Shown: piece after piece, positions 46,943 through 58,882 of the stretch
How positions within the stretch are numbered: the first letter of the stretch is position 1
Layout of the letters: every line of letters begins with the position of its first letter
From: Coprinus comatus
Lineage: Eukaryota; Basidiomycota; Agaricomycetes; Agaricales; Agaricaceae
Assembly (NCBI GenBank): GCA_034638255.1
Contig: JAWPGT010000021.1
Location: forward strand, 1-64,000
DNA: 64,000 bases
Reading direction: 5' to 3'
Notes under the pieces: generated by a model
Told to the model about the DNA's origin: nothing
The model's database searches: none
What the model saw: the letters and a program-made list of their open reading frames with translations, nothing else
Position numbers and translations under genes: made by a program

Positions 46943-47515
46943 TCACAGGGGTGAGTAGGAAGGGGGTGAATCCGGCAGTGTTTTTCTCAAACACGGTGGT
47001 GCGTAAGAAGGTGGCGGACAGGGAATTAATGATGAATCAGATCGTTGGGCCTCCATGTCAAAAGGAACAATAGTAGTTGAAGGACTTGTACTTCTACATC
47101 TAGAGAAGGCCGCACCATTCGACCTCTGCCTACGTCTGTCTTGGAAGTTGATTATGGAACGGAATTTACGAGCGAAAATTTTTGTAGGGAAAGAATTAAG
47201 GAATGGTATTTTTGGTTTCTTGAGATGCTTGAAGATCAGAATAGCCAATATGATAAACGTTTCCACTCCGATTAATACTCCAACGAGGAGGGCAGTGTTA
47301 ATTGTATCAGAGATCGTGAGTGGAGAAGAAGTTGCCGGTTGTTTCTGAGGGAAAAATGTAAAGGTAGTGTTGAAATCATGGAATATTGATCCAATGCTAT
47401 TCGAAAACGTATCCTCTTCAGGGGTAGAACAAATCATAAAACTGTGACTGGTTGCGACTATATGATTGAAATTGGTGGCGTTGATCGCCTCAATGGTATA
47501 TAGTCCACTAGATAC
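46943..47515 (-). CDS. Single-pass membrane protein with PPSY tail (last exon)
   Basis: The minus-strand exon starts after an ATACAG acceptor near 47516: VSSGLYTIEAINATNFNHIV and SFMICSTPEEDTFSNS form an extracellular part. A membrane segment (ALLVGVLIGVETFIILAILI) follows, then a basic juxtamembrane stretch (FARKFRSIINFQDRRRQRS). The cytosolic tail is Pro-rich with CPPPSYAPP and PPSYSPL, possible WW/SH3-type ligands. Upstream exons probably lie between 47560 and 47840 but could not be joined in frame. The architecture resembles fungal Mid2-like surface sensors; that is only an analogy. It lies downstream of, and co-oriented with, nothing clearly related. Confidence 0.6.
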   Translation of the reverse strand, partial: VSSGLYTIEAINATNFNHIVATSHSFMICSTPEEDTFSNSIGSIFHDFNTTFTFFPQKQPATSSPLTISDTINTALLVGVLIGVETFIILAILIFKHLKKPKIPFLNSFPTKIFARKFRSIINFQDRRRQRSNGAAFSRCRSTSPSTTIVPFDMEAQRSDSSLIPCPPPSYAPPCLRKTLPDSPPSYSPL

Positions 47516-48034
47516 CTGTATGGTAGAATCTATGAGTGCTTTACGGCGAATCTATTCCAAACACTTACGGCTGAATGTAAATTGGATTTGTAATGTGGTA
47601 ACGTGCATTAATATCAACATTGAGACCTATCCCAGCTTTAAATGAGCGTTGTGAAGCAGACATTAAATGCAGCTGAAGGGTCCTATACATCGCACGTTAA
47701 TGACCATACTTGGGCAAGCCGGATGCTCATGAGACATACCCGTCAATCGCTCCTTTTGGGACTTGCCAGCGTAGAACTAGAGATGATCCACATGCGATAT
47801 CAGGAATATACTCAAAGAACATGCGCGAGGGCATCTTGAAGTATTAGAATCGCATTTCCATATCGCTATATATATACAAAAACAATGCAGTGTGAGTGTT
47901 AAACACGAGAACAGCCAATAAAGGCTGTTGTGAAAGCCAACAGCATATATGAGTATCTTTGTAGTTGTAGTTGTGTGTTAATAATCAGGAAAACTGTGGG
48001 AAAGTCGGGAACAATGTCACGATGATGCGAGAAC
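47516..48034. other. Probable 5-prime exons of the membrane protein and spacer
   Basis: The minus strand contains a candidate coding piece with YHITNPIYIQ near 47580-47620 before a GTAAGTG. Phases do not match my downstream exon, so no exon is claimed. Confidence 0.35.
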
Positions 48035-49015
48035 CAGGGGGCGCGCACCGGAGCTTTCCGGTGAGGAGGGTCCTTCAAGATGTGAGCTCCCTCACAACAA
48101 AGTAGTATCAACAACGCTTAGGAGTGACACTGTCGAGGCTAGCATGACAGAGAAGACAAATCATTTATTATTAGAAACTATATAATCTCGTAAACGTTGT
48201 TGTAATGTCTTTACTCAATCTTACCCACACTTCGTTCCTGTTCATTCTCTTGTCCCCTTTCAACGAAAACTCATACGCATATACTCAGTGGAGTCAGTTC
48301 AAGACGGACTGCCTTATTCTAAATACCAAGTAAACTAGTACTAACTTCTTATCTACTAGCATACATGTACAGTCTAATAAATACAGTTCATTCTAGCTTT
48401 GGATTTTCAACAGTAAGGATTAGGAGGTATCACGCTGCCATGCATGGTGAATCAGAGTGATAGCGTGGAGGGGTGTAGACATATGTCATTAGCGAAGCAC
48501 GTAGCAGACTATGTATATGTATTGTAGTGTGTTATAGACTATAGTAGGCATAATTGAATGTTTTTATTTTATTTTTCTGACCTGATGCACACCCCAACGC
48601 GAACATACATCAGCCTACAGAGTCCAGACTCTACTAGTGAATTTAGCTTGACTAGAGTAATGGTGTAAATGTAATGATATGGCTATTAAGCACCAGTTGC
48701 GGTGCGCACACAGGTTTTGTGCAACATACACTCATACAAGGGTCCCTAAATAGACTACCACACATCCCCTTACCTTCAACTTCCTAATGTCCTCTGAATT
48801 TTCAACTCACAGCTTAGCGGTTGAAAACTTTAACGCTCTTCATATTCCCAGGTTTGGGACAAACCCTTTTCTGTCTTCGATGGCTATGGGTTTTCGAAGT
48901 CCAGATTCAGGGAATTTCCTTTCTGAGTGCCATCAGGCAGGACCTCGGGAATTTAACTATACCCCCCCCTCTTGAAGGACCCTCCTCACCGGAAAGCTCC
49001 GGTGCGCGCCCCCTG
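48035..49015. mobile_element. Non-autonomous DNA transposon (MITE-like) with 45-bp terminal inverted repeats
   Basis: Ends at 48035-48079 and 48971-49015 are perfect inverse complements over 45 bp, beginning CAGGGGGCGCGCACCGGAGC. Each end contains its own hairpin, CACCGGA-GCTT-TCCGGTG. Both flanks carry AAC (48032-48034 and 49016-49018), a possible 3-bp target duplication. The 981-bp element has no transposase ORF. Perfect identity of the ends suggests recent activity. The superfamily was not determined. Confidence 0.85.
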
Positions 49016-49107
49016 AACAACAGAGCATAAAACTTCCACGTGACGTGTGGTTGACTAAGTAGTCTCCCTGCTCCCTACCTGCTCCTCTCCTGATCCTGCA
49101 CGATGTC

Positions 49108-49542
49108 ATGTCACTTCGTCCCAAAACATTAACGCTGATATCATTTGGTCATTCCTATGGCCCACTCTCACCACCTCCTACGCTCTTATTCGACATACGC
49201 ACCATCCCAAACCCACCTCGTGAATTACGAGTATTACAACGAAAAGCAAAGGATTCCACATTACTCCGAGAGTGGTTACTCTCAAATAAAACATTCATCG
49301 ACAGACTAAACGAAGCTCGCCAACAAGTCCTCTCTACATTAAAGGCTATGGAATCCTCAACAGACTCCATAGATCAATCGGACTCCGAGGTTATAGTTGG
49401 GGTTAATTGTCAGTTGGGTCGGCATCGGAGTGTTACGTTTGTCGTTGAGCTAGCGAAACAGCTCAAACAAGATGGTTTAAGTGGCTCGTGGGTTGTAAAA
49501 GTGGTGCATAGAGATGTAATGAAGAGGATGAGCAATCACTAG
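49108..49542 (+). CDS. RapZ C-terminal domain-like protein
   Basis: A single-exon 144-residue protein. It starts LRPKTLTLISFGHSYGPLSP followed by LLFDIRTIPNPPRELRV, then REWLLSNKTFIDRLNEARQQ and a C-terminal VNCQLGRHRSVTFVVELAKQ. SFGHSYG, FDIR...NPP and C..GRHRSV are the marks of the RapZ/YvcJ C-terminal domain, which in bacteria binds regulatory RNA and sugar phosphate; here it stands alone without the P-loop N-domain. It starts about 90 bp from the transposon end. The ATG at 49108 precedes the conserved block. Confidence 0.8.
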   Translation: MSLRPKTLTLISFGHSYGPLSPPPTLLFDIRTIPNPPRELRVLQRKAKDSTLLREWLLSNKTFIDRLNEARQQVLSTLKAMESSTDSIDQSDSEVIVGVNCQLGRHRSVTFVVELAKQLKQDGLSGSWVVKVVHRDVMKRMSNH

Positions 49543-49937
49543 CTATCAGTTAGTAGGAATTGATTGGTAACATCTTCACCAATTTAGGATGATTTCCTGA
49601 TGATGATATGTAGGTATGTGAGATGATTAGCGCTGAAAACTTAAAAAAAATTCAGTCTCACGATATACGGTCTGATTCATATGAAACATGCAATTGAAAG
49701 GCTGTTATCCTCAAGGTCTGATCTAACAACTATGGACTACATTAATCAATGGATCACTTTTACATCAACAATTACAATTATATTATAAGTATCCCAAAAC
49801 TGTTCATGTCCAAGTAGCTATCCATAAAAAGTTCATATAACATGACTCAAAAAAAACTGGACTTTTTTTCTACTAGTCCGACGGGGAGAATTTGATAATG
49901 TCCAAAGAAAACGAAAGAGTCCGAGAGAGCGGTAAAA
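49543..49937. other. Convergent intergenic region
   Basis: AT-rich, no coding signal, between the RapZ-like gene and the membrane-family gene. Confidence 0.5.
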
Positions 49938-51889
49938 TTATGTAGAGGGTGACGTTTCGGATGCCTCGTTTCCCAACTTCCGAAGAACGGACTCGAGATT
50001 GAACAGTTCTAATTGATCGGGAGCATTAACGAAGAGAGCTGTTGCTAACACCATAGTAAGAATTGATAGCGCAATCGTTATAACTACTAATGGTGTGGAT
50101 CCAGTGAGCGCCAACACCTCTTCTCTTATTATTCCCCTAACAGGTATAGTATCAAAGCCATTTGCATTTTCATTTTCCGAACCAGAGTTGTTATTTTCCG
50201 GAGAGTAGTACCCGTCTGCAAATGCTTTTGAAGCAGATAGTAATATAAGATCCATATTTGATTGAATGATTTCGATAGGGAGAAGTCGATTGATAGCAGA
50301 AGGTGATTTGATATCAGGTTGATTTAGAAATATTCGATTGGTAATGAAATTGAAGGAAGCTGTCGAATCTTCAACTCTTGTATCGATCGTTTGTGTCGTC
50401 GCAAGGAGGCCTAGGGAGAATAGAACATTGACAGACGATGATGGAAAGTTGGTTATGCGAGGTAAAGGTGAATCGGTCTTGTTGTCGTCAACAGTTAGAG
50501 TACCATTAATATGAAGTCGGACGGATCCACCGCTGATTCTAGGTTGGGGGTTGCATATGAGCATGCTTAATAATGGAGAGTTGAGTTGGATAGGAAATCG
50601 TGGATCGTTAATTCCTGTTTGATTAAAGAGTGCTGGGATGTTTTCAAGGTTGAAGATGTAACGGGATGTGTTGGTAGTACCGAACGTGTCGTTACTCCCA
50701 TAAAAGATATATGCGGAGAGTGGAGTATCTGATAAAGAGAAAATGGGAATGATACCTATGCAATTTGAAGTCAGAATCGTTTCGAGAAAAAAAAAAAGAC
50801 AACAATATGATTGTTACGAACCTCCATCACGAGAAATTTCAGGTGGTATTTGTGCATACGTCCATCTTTCACCTCCACCAATAATAATATTTCTCTCTTC
50901 TGCAAAGCTAGGCAAAACCCAGTCGCATGAAGACTTGAATTCAATTACATCACTGGGATATAACGCCTCAATTCCCTCATTTTTGAAACCAATAGGTGGC
51001 CATCCAACGATACGATTCGGTTGAACATTAAATCCATGAAGCGACCTTCCCAAATGTTCAAGCCGAACGATAGTTTGAGCTCGTTGCAGAGCCATCACCG
51101 TATTAAGATCTGTGGGGCTCCTAGTAATCATTCTAATTTGACCAATATTTATATCAACCTGTTCATCCCGCCTAACCAATGCAACTCCAATAGCTCCTGG
51201 ACCTAGTTTCGCTAATCCAAGTAATGTAATAGATGTAGCGAAAGCTAGTTTGAATATTTTTGAAGCACGACGGCGTTTAAGATGTTGGATTTGTTCATGA
51301 AGACTTGATGGAGTGTGGAAACGGCATCGATGTCTGAGGAACGAGTATTAGGATTAGGATTAGGGTATTCTAGTGTTAAGTCAGGATGTAGCACTTGTAG
51401 TTGCGTCCATTGAATAGACCATTCGTGACTGAATAAGCAGAGAACTGTGTGTTGTAGGGGTACTATGGCGATAGTTTGCCATATTATAAAAAGGACGGTG
51501 TAACCTCCTTTGACATTATCTTGGGTTGAAGGCGAAGAATTGATTGGGAGGGGCTGTCCTAGGGATACTGCAGAAAGAATGATGAAGGCAAGCTCCAAGA
51601 CGAAAAAGAATGATATGCGGGCAATGTAATTGATGGTAGGAGTAGAAAGCGATGGTGACTCTGAGGATGTTGGCGATATGAATTTGGATGTAAATGTTGT
51701 TGTGTACATGGATTTGAAGATTAAGATTAACTTTGAGAATATACTGGTTCTGGGTACCGGAGGTAGTTCGGATTCGGATTGTCGGGTAGAAGTCGTCCTC
51801 GCCCTGCGAAGAGGACTCATGTCGATGTCGAAAAAACTGCGACCGACATATTCAGGATTGGTGTTGTCGACATCACTTGCCCCAGGCAT
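49938..51889 (-). CDS. Membrane-family TMX protein, module 1 (single-module copy), probable frameshift
   Basis: An uncharacterised family, here called TMX for reference. The N-terminal part (from 51889, MPGASDVDNTNPEYVG) has hydrophobic segments ARISFFFVLELAFIILSAVS and YTVLFIIWQTIAIVPLQHTV. A third span ends in the signature LGLAKLGPGAIGVALV. A large extracellular-type domain follows, with WPPIGFKNEGIEALY, FKSSCDWVLPSF, SAYIFYGSNDTFG and SMLICNPQPRISGGSVRL. A last span TPLVVITIALSILTMVLATA lies near the C-terminus. The frame shifts at about 51290-51320 (VSTLHQ to SLHEQIQHLKRRR), with no intron signal that repairs it. An intron at about 50755-50820 is clear. It could be a recent pseudogene or contain a sequence error. 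Confidence 0.65.
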
Positions 51890-52562
51890 GTCGATGACAG
51901 GAAAAGGTGGAAGAAAAAAGGAGCCAGGATGGCGTACTCTTCTTGAAGATAAGTATGATTAAGAAATATAGCGACTGCCGACATGTCCGACATATAAACT
52001 GATCTAAGAAGTTGATACCGACGACAGAAAGACTAAAGATAAAAAAAATGTATTACGAGCTGCATGACAAGTCTTCATTAAACCAAGAAAGGTCGTAGTA
52101 GGGTCTTGGCAAATCCCACTTTTGTACCTTGAGAAATAAAGTGTAGTATCAGTGGTTGCTTGGTGACAATATTCTCAACTTAAATAAGATCTCTTACATG
52201 TGAGTTTTGATACACAGATCATTACAGACTGGTTACTTCTCATCCTGGGAGTATGATGCTATTCTTGTAACTTTTTGATCAAGACCCATCACGATTGAAT
52301 ATAAATATTGGAGTTAGAACCCGTTAGACGCAGCGATCCATTTTACCACCGATGCGTTAATTAAGCCGGATGTACGGCTCATGGGATACGTTATCTTTGT
52401 GAAATTCCTATGTTGAGTTATGCTGCTACGCAGTTGTGGAGATTAGATAGAGAACACGTGGATTTCACACAGCCACGGGAAGGAATTACGCGACATGTGG
52501 TTTGAAGAGATATCAAGTGGAATGTTCTGACCATATGGAACGTCCTCTTCTAGGAGTCACCA
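51890..52562. other. Intergenic
   Basis: Divergent interval between the TMX module 1 gene and the next small gene. No feature recognised. Confidence 0.4.
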
Positions 52563-53192
52563 ATGCTGCGCTCCTTCTCCTTCTACGTCCTCATTGCTCT
52601 TACCATCTACGCCCTTCTTAACATATCCGCCTATACCAAACGCACAATGGCTGCATCATCTCTTGCTGGATGGCACAATCGTGCACTTGAATCGCCTTAC
52701 AAGCATTCTTTCTCACCTGCTCGTTCCGCACTTCGTCTTGCTGTGCTACGGAATGCTCCGGTCGAACCCGAGGGCTTCACTTTGGCACTATTTGACTCTC
52801 CAGTTAAAATAGCCGTCGATAGTCTTGGGAGAGTCCTGTCTGTCACTGACAGCGACTTTGATGGACTTGTGGCACTTGCAGAGAAGATGAAGGAACTTCC
52901 TGAAACTGGGGAGTTCAGGAACACGTGGTTCATCCAACAACCTATCACAAGTCGTCCGATCGACAGGATCTTACTCCCAACCTCGAGCGAAGAATACAAG
53001 GAGACCAGTGTACAGGGATATAATGGCGGAGCAACTAAATTAAAGAACCCTGTTGATGGATTCCAGGACTTGCCGCAGGTGTTACAGGACCTAGTGGCAG
53101 TAGTGTTGGAAGCTAGGGAAGATGGTAGTGGTGGTGATAGAGATGAGGGAATCATCAATCAAGTTAAATCAATCCTTGGGAATGTATTCTGA
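52563..53192 (+). CDS. Hypothetical 209-residue protein with N-terminal signal anchor
   Basis: Single exon. An N-terminal hydrophobic segment (MLRSFSFYVLIALTIYALLN) could be a signal peptide or anchor. The rest is soluble and mildly acidic, with GFTLALFDSPVKIAVDSLGR, EFRNTWFIQQPITSRPIDRI and an acidic C-terminal helix (QVLQDLVAVVLEAREDGSGG) ending KSILGNVF. No family recognised. It sits between the oppositely oriented TMX genes. Confidence 0.6.
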   Translation: MLRSFSFYVLIALTIYALLNISAYTKRTMAASSLAGWHNRALESPYKHSFSPARSALRLAVLRNAPVEPEGFTLALFDSPVKIAVDSLGRVLSVTDSDFDGLVALAEKMKELPETGEFRNTWFIQQPITSRPIDRILLPTSSEEYKETSVQGYNGGATKLKNPVDGFQDLPQVLQDLVAVVLEAREDGSGGDRDEGIINQVKSILGNVF

Positions 53193-53585
53193 TGTACGAC
53201 CTTTTTCATATATTTTCATTGCTCTTTTTTACTCACTTCTTGTTGTACTGGTCTCCAGAAATGTAATTATGCTTTGTATTGCGCTTGTGTTGTATCATAA
53301 GCGAAATCGATTCAAGTTGAACCAGCTGTCCATTTTCAAGGTGTGATCTCTTAACTTAATTCTCATAGGAACTGTCAGTCGTTCCAAAATTGGTCGTAGG
53401 TTGCAAATATAATATAGCATTCACGGGGGATTACACAGCTGGGTTCATAACGACGTATATCCTGAAGTTGACTTCTTACTCGCAGGAACTGTCTATCACA
53501 TTTGAAATGCCCTTTTCTGCCGACTCCATGCCTAGCACTGTCATCCTTTTATACCATGTACATCTTCATGCATGAATGATACAGG
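53193..53585. other. Intergenic
   Basis: No recognised feature. Confidence 0.4.
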
Positions 53586-56500
53586 ATGGAAGCGACATCG
53601 CCGCACGTCTACCGCTCACTTTCACTCACTCAAGCTCAAGATTTTTCCACAACCGACATACCTCCTATCAAGCCACCCCATCCGAATACCACAATCCATG
53701 AAAAAAGACTCCGTGTTCGTATTCTTCGAAATTTCCTCGTTTTTCTGCTCTCGAAATCTCCTTTCTTATCCTCGGTATCGCAAGCCATGCACGTCCAATT
53801 GTAATACATTCTCTTCCATCTAAAATTGCTGTTGGTCAGCTTAAAGCTGGCTTTACCGTTCTCATGATCATTTGGCAAACTTTTGCGATCATGTCCGCCC
53901 AAAATATTGTTTCTCATGGATTCAGTGGCGAATGGTTCAACATCTTCCTTTCCAGCCCTACACAAAAACTCGAACCAGAGGAAACCGATAAAGTATCCAC
54001 ATTAACTTCCACATTCATTTCCCAACTCGTACATTTTTTCACCCCTAAATCTAGTTCAATATATCGTACTTCCTTTATAGGATCTTTGATACTGATTATG
54101 CTGGGATCATTGGCACCTGGAACTATCAGTGTAGATGATGGAGTCGAAGTTTGGGTTAACAGTAAACTCAATATCACAAAATTTGTTGTTGGTGGCGAAG
54201 GTTGGCCTAGGGATACAGATGATGACAAGGTCTTAGGACCAGTTGTTAGAGCCGGTCTTGTTATGGACTTGGAGCAACGTATGAGGTCACCTTTCTCCTA
54301 TCAAGTGGAAGAGGGATATATTGTTGGTTGGCCACTAGATCATTTGGACGACAGCGGCGGAAACGACAGCGAAAGGGATGGTGATGTAACATATCAAACT
54401 GATGTGTTGAAGTATCATATTAAATGTCGCTGGGAACGTCCAGAGTTGTTGCAAACGGAGTGGAGAAGCACTTGGACAACTGCAGATGGATCTTATTGGT
54501 ATCCTTGGAATACGCCGCTAGATGGGCTCGAATTTCCTGGTGGTATGTATTCATATTCTTTACAATGAATTCTTTTTAAAGAATGAAAATTCTGTGTAGG
54601 AATGATGACTATGTATAGATTTGATCCATTACAACCACATCCTGAACCAGATGATTATCCCGATCCAACAACTGCACAATTCAAACCACTTGGTGGACAG
54701 GGGTACATATTCTTCGGCGGTAATGACAGTGGAAATACGCAGAAGAATTCAGTAAAAGGGATAGTTTTGGAGGGTTTACCGACTACGCATTCAACTTCCG
54801 GTTTTAACTTCACGGATGTTAGTGGTGACACTGGTTACTTCAATAGCTCACTGGTTAGCTTTCTCATATGCGATCCCAACCTCGAAATATTACATGGAGA
54901 TGTCATCCTGTCAAGAACCAATGGAAGCATTACTGTCATTCCAAATACCCTCACCAATTCCAAGTATAACGCCACTACCTCCTCAGGTAGTACCCCCGTG
55001 GGTAACATAATACCAGAGGTGGCGAATTTTATGTTTTCTATGGGAATGTTGGATGGATTAGAGGTTGATAATGATTTAAAAGAAGACGTGAGGATAGGGA
55101 TGCGTGCTAAAAGTGTGTTCTTGCAAGACGATATGAGGGTGAAAAGTGTAGAAGAAATCGAAGGGAATTTGATGCGATATATGAATTCTGCGGGTAAAGC
55201 ATTTTCATCATACGTTCGTGATTACGATCGACAAAATCAAAATCTTTCACCTTCCGAGTTGGTTCAAGGTGATATGAATGGGAATGGTAACCAAAATGTA
55301 TTCGTAAAAGAGGTCAATTCGAAGGTGAAAAGAATTAAACCGGCAATTGTGGCTAGCGGAACTTTATTAGCTGTTAATGGTGCTTTGGTTGTGATTGTGA
55401 TTGGGTTGTTGAGTTGGAATTGTTTTCTAAGTGGGGAAGGAAAAAGGGTCTGGGATGTTCCTGGATTTAAATTAGCCAACCTGGTTAGTCATGGGGGATT
55501 GAAACTTGGAAGGGAATCAAGCTTAGATCCAACAGCATGGGAAAAAGAAAAATCAATCGATAAAATTCAACGAATTGACCAGAAAAGCCTCTCTTCGTTA
55601 TTCCTTTTCATTCTACTCCAAATCGCATTTGCGATTTTGTTATTTGTTTGCGTTTCACGACCACTCATAATACCTTCCCTAACACTGTTTGATAACTTGG
55701 AAACAGAGAAGGAGATAAAAGGCGTATTCACTGCCATGTTCATACTTTGGCATACAGTGAGCATATGGTTGATTTCTGATTTGGTGTCATTGGGATTCAG
55801 CTGTGAATGGTCTTTCCATTTACCTGGCGATAACCGTGAGAATTACGGATCGGAAGGAGGGGGAGATGGCGGTGGTATTGGGATCGGAGAGGAAGAAAAT
55901 GTATCACTCATAACAGCTAACTTGTTAGACCGATTTCGTTATTCCCTCAGTATCCTAAGGCGAAAAAGAAAACCTAGACCAAGCTCAACCTACATCCTAT
56001 CATTTGTTTTATCACTTTTACTCGCTGGAATTAACGCTCTTGGACCTGGTGCTATAAACATCACTCGCCTTCGTTGGCCTCGGTCTGCAAACATTAGCGT
56101 AGCGGACTTACGCAATTTTACCAAGATGACTTCGGATGAACAAAGCTTCTTCGTTGATAAGTCATTTACTATCGGGATGATGGAGGCACATGAAGATATG
56201 GAATTCGGCTATGATATGCAGGATGGATGGTTAATTCCATGGCCGGTTTTTACAGGAGCAGATGAAGACGGGAACATCAACTATGAATATGAAACGGATA
56301 TGATTAGTTTTCAACATAAGTGTACTTGGCTGTCGAGTAGATCCTCGGAGACTCACAATAAATCAACGACATGGAGGCTAGATGGGGGAAACTGGAGTGT
56401 TTGGGAACAACGAAGACCTTTAGACGACTCCGAGTATGGTGTTGGCATATTACCCCTTTTTGGAGGAACGGATGATGCACATACTGCGTATCTATTTGTT

Positions 56501-57178
56501 GGGTTTGATTCAGCCGATAGAAATGAAGACGATATTGAGGTTTTGTTAGATGATTTCCCACCGTCTGTCGTGCGTTCACCGAAAGGATTGGTTATTAACA
56601 ATTCTACATGGGAAGGTCCCCTGTCAACAATCCTTTTGTGTGATCCCCACACAGAAATTACTGGTGGTCGTGCCAGATTATTCAATGGTCGCATTGAGAT
56701 GATGGAGGAAGGAAGAAGGATAATAGGGAATGCACCGGAGGAAGCAGTGAATGTAATGTTTTCGTATGGACTGGTCAACCCTTTAAGTGTGAGAGACTTA
56801 ACTTCAGATGATTGGGTGGAGATATTGTCTGTGCGGACGTTTCTTGGAAAGGACAAAAGACCGCTCGGATTAAAAGAAATAGAAGGGAATTTAAACAAGA
56901 TGATGTCCATAACTGCGAAAGCCTTCATTGATGGAAAAGGCAATGGGAATGACGTACGCGATGATAATGAATTCCCCACAATGTCAGTGAGGGTTGGCGG
57001 CAAGAAGGATATTGAAACTTTGGTATTGGAAGGGACAAAATGGTTAGGAATTGTGCTGGTAGTGTTAGACTTGGGTGCTGCTCTGTTGTTTATGCGATTA
57101 CTGGATATTATTCCATCAACTCCTCACAGGCTTCATAATCTCATGCAGATAAAGATATATCGTCATTACGAGAGCTAA
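53586..57178 (+). CDS. Membrane-family TMX protein, two modules fused in one reading frame
   Basis: Two copies of the TMX module lie head to tail. Module 2 begins about 53700: SALEISFLILGIASHARPIV, TVLMIIWQTFAIMSAQNIVS, a span ending LGSLAPGTISV, then SFLICDPNLEILHGDVILS and GKAFSSYVRDYDRQN, with a final span LLAVNGALVVIVIGLLSWN. An intron (54543-54599) joins exon 1 to an 858-codon open frame. Without any break this runs into module 3: LSSLFLFILLQIAFAILLFV, FTAMFILWHTVSIWLISDLV, INALGPGAINITRLRW, TILLCDPHTEITGGRARLF and a final LGIVLVVLDLGAALLFMRLL. At the extreme N-terminus the frame shifts near 53740, and a stop precedes the module 2 frame, so the start and integrity of module 2 are uncertain. 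Module 3 is fully open. Confidence 0.7.
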
Positions 57179-57901
57179 CTCAATTTATTGGTTTTTCCTC
57201 TTTCCCACACCCGGCCTCAAGTGTTCATTAAGTATACCAGAGCTAGTGTGATATTCAATATACATAACACAAGAAATATCACAGACAGATATCACTAACA
57301 CTGACCCATCTTGTTATTGTTGTCATACCAGGCATCTTACCCATTTGCGCCCTTCGTCTCCTTGTCCTTTTTGGAGGTGTTTTTAGATAAAAGAGTTATC
57401 GTTTTACTCACCTCCTGAACATGGTACTAAGTATTAGTGAGAGCGCATATAACCACTTGACTCGTACCGGTTACTAATGTGTTAGACCCATTTTCCAATT
57501 TGGTGGCGACAGAACTGGGAGAAGATCTGTTGTACCCAAGGACATTAGAGCCCCAGCCTGAAGATTTGTTGCTAGAAGTTGAAGATGATACGGATGCGAT
57601 CTGAGAAGTGCCTGTAGATACCTCATTGTTTAGTACAATAGGTTGAGTCCCTGAGTGTTAGGAGTCGCTCTGGTATTTGATGGCGAGGGACTCAATACAC
57701 CACCGAGTATTAATTTGACCATGTTTGATATGGTGAAGAGATGGGTAATGTGGTGGTGATGAAATGGGGTGCGAGACGACTGCTTCCGTCAGTCGAACTT
57801 CGAGACCGGCTTTCTGTAGATAAAGCAAGGGTTTTAATATTGAAAATTTTGTAGATAAATTTGAGAGGAAATATGTCCAGCATGTTCTCGAAAATAGAAC
57901 A
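57179..57901. other. Spacer with possible Ser-rich gene remnant on the minus strand
   Basis: Between 57650 and 57430 the minus strand reads TSQIASVSSSTSSNKSSGWG then LGYNRSSPSS in one frame, typical of a Ser-rich surface-protein tail. No start, partner exons or homologous copy were found. Confidence 0.35.
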
Positions 57902-57936
57902 AGTTCAAGTCGTTCCTGAATATGTCTCGACTCTTA

Positions 57937-58150
57937 GGTACCTCAAGCTCTTGTCTTCACTATGTAAAAGGTGATATATGAACTTGACAGGCATCATCTT
58001 GCATTACCGATACTACTACCACTATCACCTGGACGTGAGATAATTCCCTCAGACACAAAATGTGATCCTTTACTGAAACGCCCATGATGTCCTCCAAAGA
58101 CTAGCACAACGACAACGCAATCTGCTTTGCCTGTTACTATTACCAATTGA
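57937..58150 (+). pseudogene. Small secreted protein copy, broken
   Basis: Corresponds to exons 2 and 3 of the gene at 16836-17158. Where that gene has ACTATGGAAAAAG this copy has ACTATGTAAAAGG, an in-frame TAA; the exon 1 signal-peptide sequence is not recognisable upstream. The terminal codons (CCTGTTACTATTACCAATTGA-like) remain. Confidence 0.7.
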
Positions 58151-58882
58151 TATATATCCATTCGACTGTTATTTGCACAGAACAGTCTCGTGTCAGTTTG
58201 GGAAAGAGTAATATGCCGGAAAGTTACGAGCAATCTCAGAACCTATCAGATAACAATGAATCTGAAATATTGTACTCCAAGACTTTCGACGTTGAAGCTG
58301 ACACAGTAATGATTAACAGACTTCTCGGGGTGCTATATCTCGCAAGATGTTACTTCCGTGAGAAAAGAATAACACGAACCGTCAAAAATGCAACGGATAT
58401 CTATTAGAAATGATGAGATATAAGAAAGATTATTTCTAGTTTTACCATCACCGAGTACATGCGGTGCCGTTTATTCTAGACGTACCTTATCCATATTGCA
58501 AAGATCTCTTTACGAACACATCGCTTTACACGTTGAACGGCTCGTCGGGTCGGTATCCTCGTCATTAATTCCCGGTGGTATTAATAATGCTACATAGTAA
58601 GTTAGATTATCATTTCTGTGTAAGATTAAAATGAACGAGGTATTAAGGATCAAAGGTTGCACCGAAGTCATCCTGGTGACCCCTCCGCAAGAGTGCGTGT
58701 CGTCATGCGCTACTAAGTGCTGAACTGCCCAATGCCATTTGATCGACAAGTGGAGTACCCCACTTGGTTGCTGCGACCGTTCGACAGATCCAAGCTATAA
58801 CAAACTCAGATTAGATTTTAGTGCAAGATGAAAAATTGACGTTCTCCTTCAAATGTGTTGGCCTACGTGGAAATCGATCGTG

